Positions 61,735-64,000 of a DNA stretch of 64,000 nucleotides are shown here, piece after piece. Position 1 is the stretch's first letter. Each line of letters begins with the position of its first letter. A program made the position numbers and the translations under genes. The notes beneath the pieces were generated by a model, which saw only the letters and a list, made by a program, of their open reading frames with translations, was not told the DNA's origin and did no database searches. Origin of the DNA: Arabiibacter massiliensis (lineage in GTDB: Bacteria; Actinomycetota; Coriobacteriia; Coriobacteriales; Eggerthellaceae); NCBI RefSeq assembly GCF_900169505.1, contig NZ_LT827021.1, positions 186,001-250,000 of the forward strand, written 5' to 3'.

Positions 61735-63833
61735 GGGGGGTGGCGATGGGCGAGGCTGCTGACAAGGCGACGGGCGGGCGCTGGGCGGGCTGGCAGGACG
61801 CGGTGGCGTGCGTGCTGCGCTCGTTCGGCATCGAGGCCGACGTCGCCTCCGACGAGGGCGAGCCCGCGCGCGACGAGATGGAGCGCGTGCTGCGCGGCCA
61901 CGGCGCCATGCACCGCGCGGTAAAGCTCGAGGGCGCCTGGTATAAGGACGCCATGGGCGCCTACGTGGCGTGCCGCGCCGACGGCGGCGGCGCCGTAGCC
62001 GTGCTGCCGCGCTCCGGCGGCTACGTGATGCGCGACGCGCGCACGGGGCGCACGAGGCGCGTGCGCGCCCGGACGGCCGCCCTCATCGAGCCGGACGCGT
62101 TCTGCGTGTACCGGCCGTTTCCGCAGACGAGGCTCTCCATGCGCTCGCTCGTGGCATACACGCTGCGCTCGCTTTCGGCCTCCGACTACGCGTGCATGGC
62201 CGTGCTCGCGCTCATGGTCACCGCGCTGGGGCTGCTCATGCCGTTTCTCACGAGCCAGCTCGTTGAGGACGTGTCGAGCATCGGCAACGTGCGGTACCTG
62301 GGAACCACCGTCCTGCTCATGGCGGCCACGGTGGTGGCGCTCGGGCTTCTGAACTCCGTGCGCGGCCTGTTCTCCGCGCGCATCCAGCAGAAAAGCGGCG
62401 CGTCGGTGGCTGCGGCGGCCGTCATGCGCGCGCTCATGCTGCCCGCGTCGTTCTTCCGGCGGTTCTCGGCGGGCGATCTCGCCTCGCGCCTGAAGCTCCT
62501 GGAGGCCTACGCAACGTCGCTGGCCACCACCGCGTTCTCGTCGGGCATGGCCGCCGTGCTGTCGCTCGCCTACCTCGTGCAGATCGCGCACTACGGCCCC
62601 TCGTTGATCGTGCCCGCCCTCGCCTCGCTCGCGCTGTCGATGGCGGCCGCGCTCGCCCCTCTGAGGGCCTCGGTGGCGAACCGCCGGCGCGTCCTGGAGG
62701 CGACGGTGGCGCAGTCGGGGTTCGAGCTGGCGCTGTTCGGGGGCATCCGCAAGTTCAAGCTGAGCGGCAGCGAGGGGCGCGCCGCCGACGTTTGGCGGGG
62801 CATGCTGGCCCGCCGCGCCGAGGCCACCTACCGCCCGCCCCTCGCGGTGAAGTACGCCACGACGCTCGCGGTGGCGGCTGCGGCGCTCGGGTCGCTCATC
62901 CTGTTCGCCTGCGCGGGCATCTCGGGCGTGCCGCCGGCGGACTACTACGCGTTCTCCGTGGCCTACGGGCTGATGGCGGGCTCGTTCGCCTCGCTCGCGT
63001 CCTCCATCCGATCCGTCGCCCTCCTGCAGCCCACGCTCGGCCTTCTGCGCCCGCTGCTCGAGGCGGCGCCCGAGACTGGGGAGGCCAAGCGCGCGCTCGG
63101 GGAGTTTCGCGGCGAGGTGGAGCTGCGGGGGGTGGCGTTCTCCTACGAGGCCGGCGCGAACCGCGTGTTCGACGGGCTCGACCTGGCCGTCCGGGCGGGC
63201 GAGTACGTGGCCGTGGTGGGGCCGACCGGCTGCGGCAAGTCGACGCTGCTGCGCCTGATCCTGGGCTTCGAGGAGCCCGAGGCGGGGCAGGTGCTCGTGG
63301 ACGGCGAGGATCTGGCCGGCATCGACGCGCGCACGCTGCGCCGCCAGACGGGCACGGTGCTGCAGGAGGCCGACCTGCTCTCGGGCACCATCTACTCCAA
63401 CATCGTGGTGGGCAGCCCCTGGCTTACGATGGACGACGCGTGGCGCGCCGCCGAGCTGGCGGGCGTCGCCGAGGATATCCGCGCGCTTCCCATGCGGATG
63501 CGCACGCTGGTGTCGCAGGATTCGGCCGGACTCTCGGGCGGGCAGAAGCAGCGCATCGCCATCGCGCGGGCGCTGGCCGGCGAGCCGCGCATGCTCTTGT
63601 TCGACGAGGCCACGAGCGCGCTCGACAACGTGACGCAGAGGAAGATCATCGGCGCGCTGGAGAACCTGGACTGCACGCGCCTCGTCATCGCGCACCGCCT
63701 GTCCACCGTGCGCGCCTGCGACCGCATCGTCGTCCTCGACGGGGGCCGCGTGGCCGAGCAGGGGACCTTCGAGGAGCTTATGGCGGCGGACGGGCTGTTC
63801 AGGCGGCTTGCCGAGCGCCAGCAGATGGAGTGA
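61731..63833 (+). CDS. NHLM-type ABC transporter, second permease/ATPase
   Basis: 700 aa. The N-terminal 140 residues form a soluble domain without the C39 Cys-His pair, as in NHLM ABC2 proteins. Membrane helices cover about 155-430 and the ATPase about 460-700. The ATPase has Walker A GPTGCGKST, signature LSGGQKQR, Walker B LLFDEATSALD and an H-loop VIAHRLST. It would form the export channel together with the preceding protein. It starts with ATG 61731 overlapping the previous stop; MGEAADK at 61746 is an alternative. Confidence 0.88.
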   Translation: MRGVAMGEAADKATGGRWAGWQDAVACVLRSFGIEADVASDEGEPARDEMERVLRGHGAMHRAVKLEGAWYKDAMGAYVACRADGGGAVAVLPRSGGYVMRDARTGRTRRVRARTAALIEPDAFCVYRPFPQTRLSMRSLVAYTLRSLSASDYACMAVLALMVTALGLLMPFLTSQLVEDVSSIGNVRYLGTTVLLMAATVVALGLLNSVRGLFSARIQQKSGASVAAAAVMRALMLPASFFRRFSAGDLASRLKLLEAYATSLATTAFSSGMAAVLSLAYLVQIAHYGPSLIVPALASLALSMAAALAPLRASVANRRRVLEATVAQSGFELALFGGIRKFKLSGSEGRAADVWRGMLARRAEATYRPPLAVKYATTLAVAAAALGSLILFACAGISGVPPADYYAFSVAYGLMAGSFASLASSIRSVALLQPTLGLLRPLLEAAPETGEAKRALGEFRGEVELRGVAFSYEAGANRVFDGLDLAVRAGEYVAVVGPTGCGKSTLLRLILGFEEPEAGQVLVDGEDLAGIDARTLRRQTGTVLQEADLLSGTIYSNIVVGSPWLTMDDAWRAAELAGVAEDIRALPMRMRTLVSQDSAGLSGGQKQRIAIARALAGEPRMLLFDEATSALDNVTQRKIIGALENLDCTRLVIAHRLSTVRACDRIVVLDGGRVAEQGTFEELMAADGLFRRLAERQQME

Positions 63834-63847
63834 GGGGGAGAGGGCAC

Positions 63848-64000
63848 ATGGCCGATACGATATCCGAGGGCGCGCTCGACGCGCTGTTCGTGGTTCCGTC
63901 GTTCGACGAGAGGGACGACGCCGACTTCAGCGGCCCCATCATCTTGATGGGCAGGGCGCGCGAGGCCGGCCTTGCCTGCGAGCTGGCGGGCTTCGCGCGC
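63848..64000 (+). CDS. Unknown protein of the peptide-export cluster (3' end outside window)
   Basis: Only the first 51 codons are visible (MADTISEGALDALFVVPSFD, then RDDADFSGPIILMGRAREAG). GGGGGAGAGGGC is upstream at RBS distance and the gene starts 14 bp after ABC2, so it belongs to the same operon. It is too short to classify; it could be a modification enzyme or precursor-processing partner. The piece has no Nif11/nitrile-hydratase leader signature and no double-Gly motif. Confidence 0.6.
   Translation, partial: MADTISEGALDALFVVPSFDERDDADFSGPIILMGRAREAGLACELAGFAR

Overview
The window is high-GC DNA, coding on both strands with short gaps, and reads as a chromosome segment of a Coriobacteriia/Eggerthellaceae actinobacterium (Eggerthella- or Gordonibacter-like). 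The pointers are LAxTG-type (class E sortase) surface proteins, paired Tat-exported ferredoxins with tungsten aldehyde:ferredoxin-oxidoreductase-like enzymes, a T-box on ilvD, genes whose start codon lies 7 nt behind the -10 box (leaderless), and a small LuxR protein with an N-terminal membrane domain. The genus assignment is inference. I see no rRNA, tRNA, CRISPR array or intact insertion sequence.

Layout. 1-9285 is housekeeping: the end of trigger factor, clpP, clpX, valS, a HigBA-type toxin-antitoxin pair, a zinc-ribbon membrane protein and thrS. 9505-18551 mixes regulators and membrane proteins: an AlbA_2 ATP-binding regulator with its own operator array, small membrane or exported proteins, a LuxR regulator, a CPA2 antiporter, a DUF559/Vsr-like nuclease candidate, a voltage-gated-type K+ channel, a patatin and thioredoxin. 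18615-29983 is a surface-protein island: a LytTR response regulator diverges from three large LAxTG-anchored proteins whose promoters resemble one another. Two of these carry poly-G tracts in the signal-peptide region (10 G and 9 G). The third protein is out of frame at 9 G and would be in frame at 10 G. The second has a separate 1-nt deletion further down.

30022-41759 holds a MerR/MATE divergent pair with a 19-bp-spacer promoter, msrAB, an Abi_2 (HEPN) defence protein, trxB, prfA-prmC, a purine nucleoside phosphorylase, a DUF3825 protein and a WalJ-like metallo-beta-lactamase-fold protein. 42179-50638 is a redox operon: cytochrome b, ferredoxin 1, AOR 1, a small acidic protein, ferredoxin 2, AOR 2 and a SufS-like cysteine desulfurase. 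50946-58244 has a C39-like protein lacking its catalytic residues, then the T-box-controlled ilvD-ilvB-ilvN and ilvC. 58464-64000 has a small membrane protein and the start of an NHLM/NHLP-type peptide export cluster that runs off the right edge.

The most unusual signal lies between genes. At least six intergenic regions (10967-11110, 15891-16079, 33560-33680, 37051-37240, 50799-50927, 52110-52305) hold long imperfect inverted repeats. Their arms differ from copy to copy but keep pairing, including compensated base changes, while the loops share short motifs. They look like one family of structured RNA or mobile hairpin that I cannot name. Separate dispersed palindromes and a 104-bp poly-G stretch (probably a sequencing artefact) are also present.
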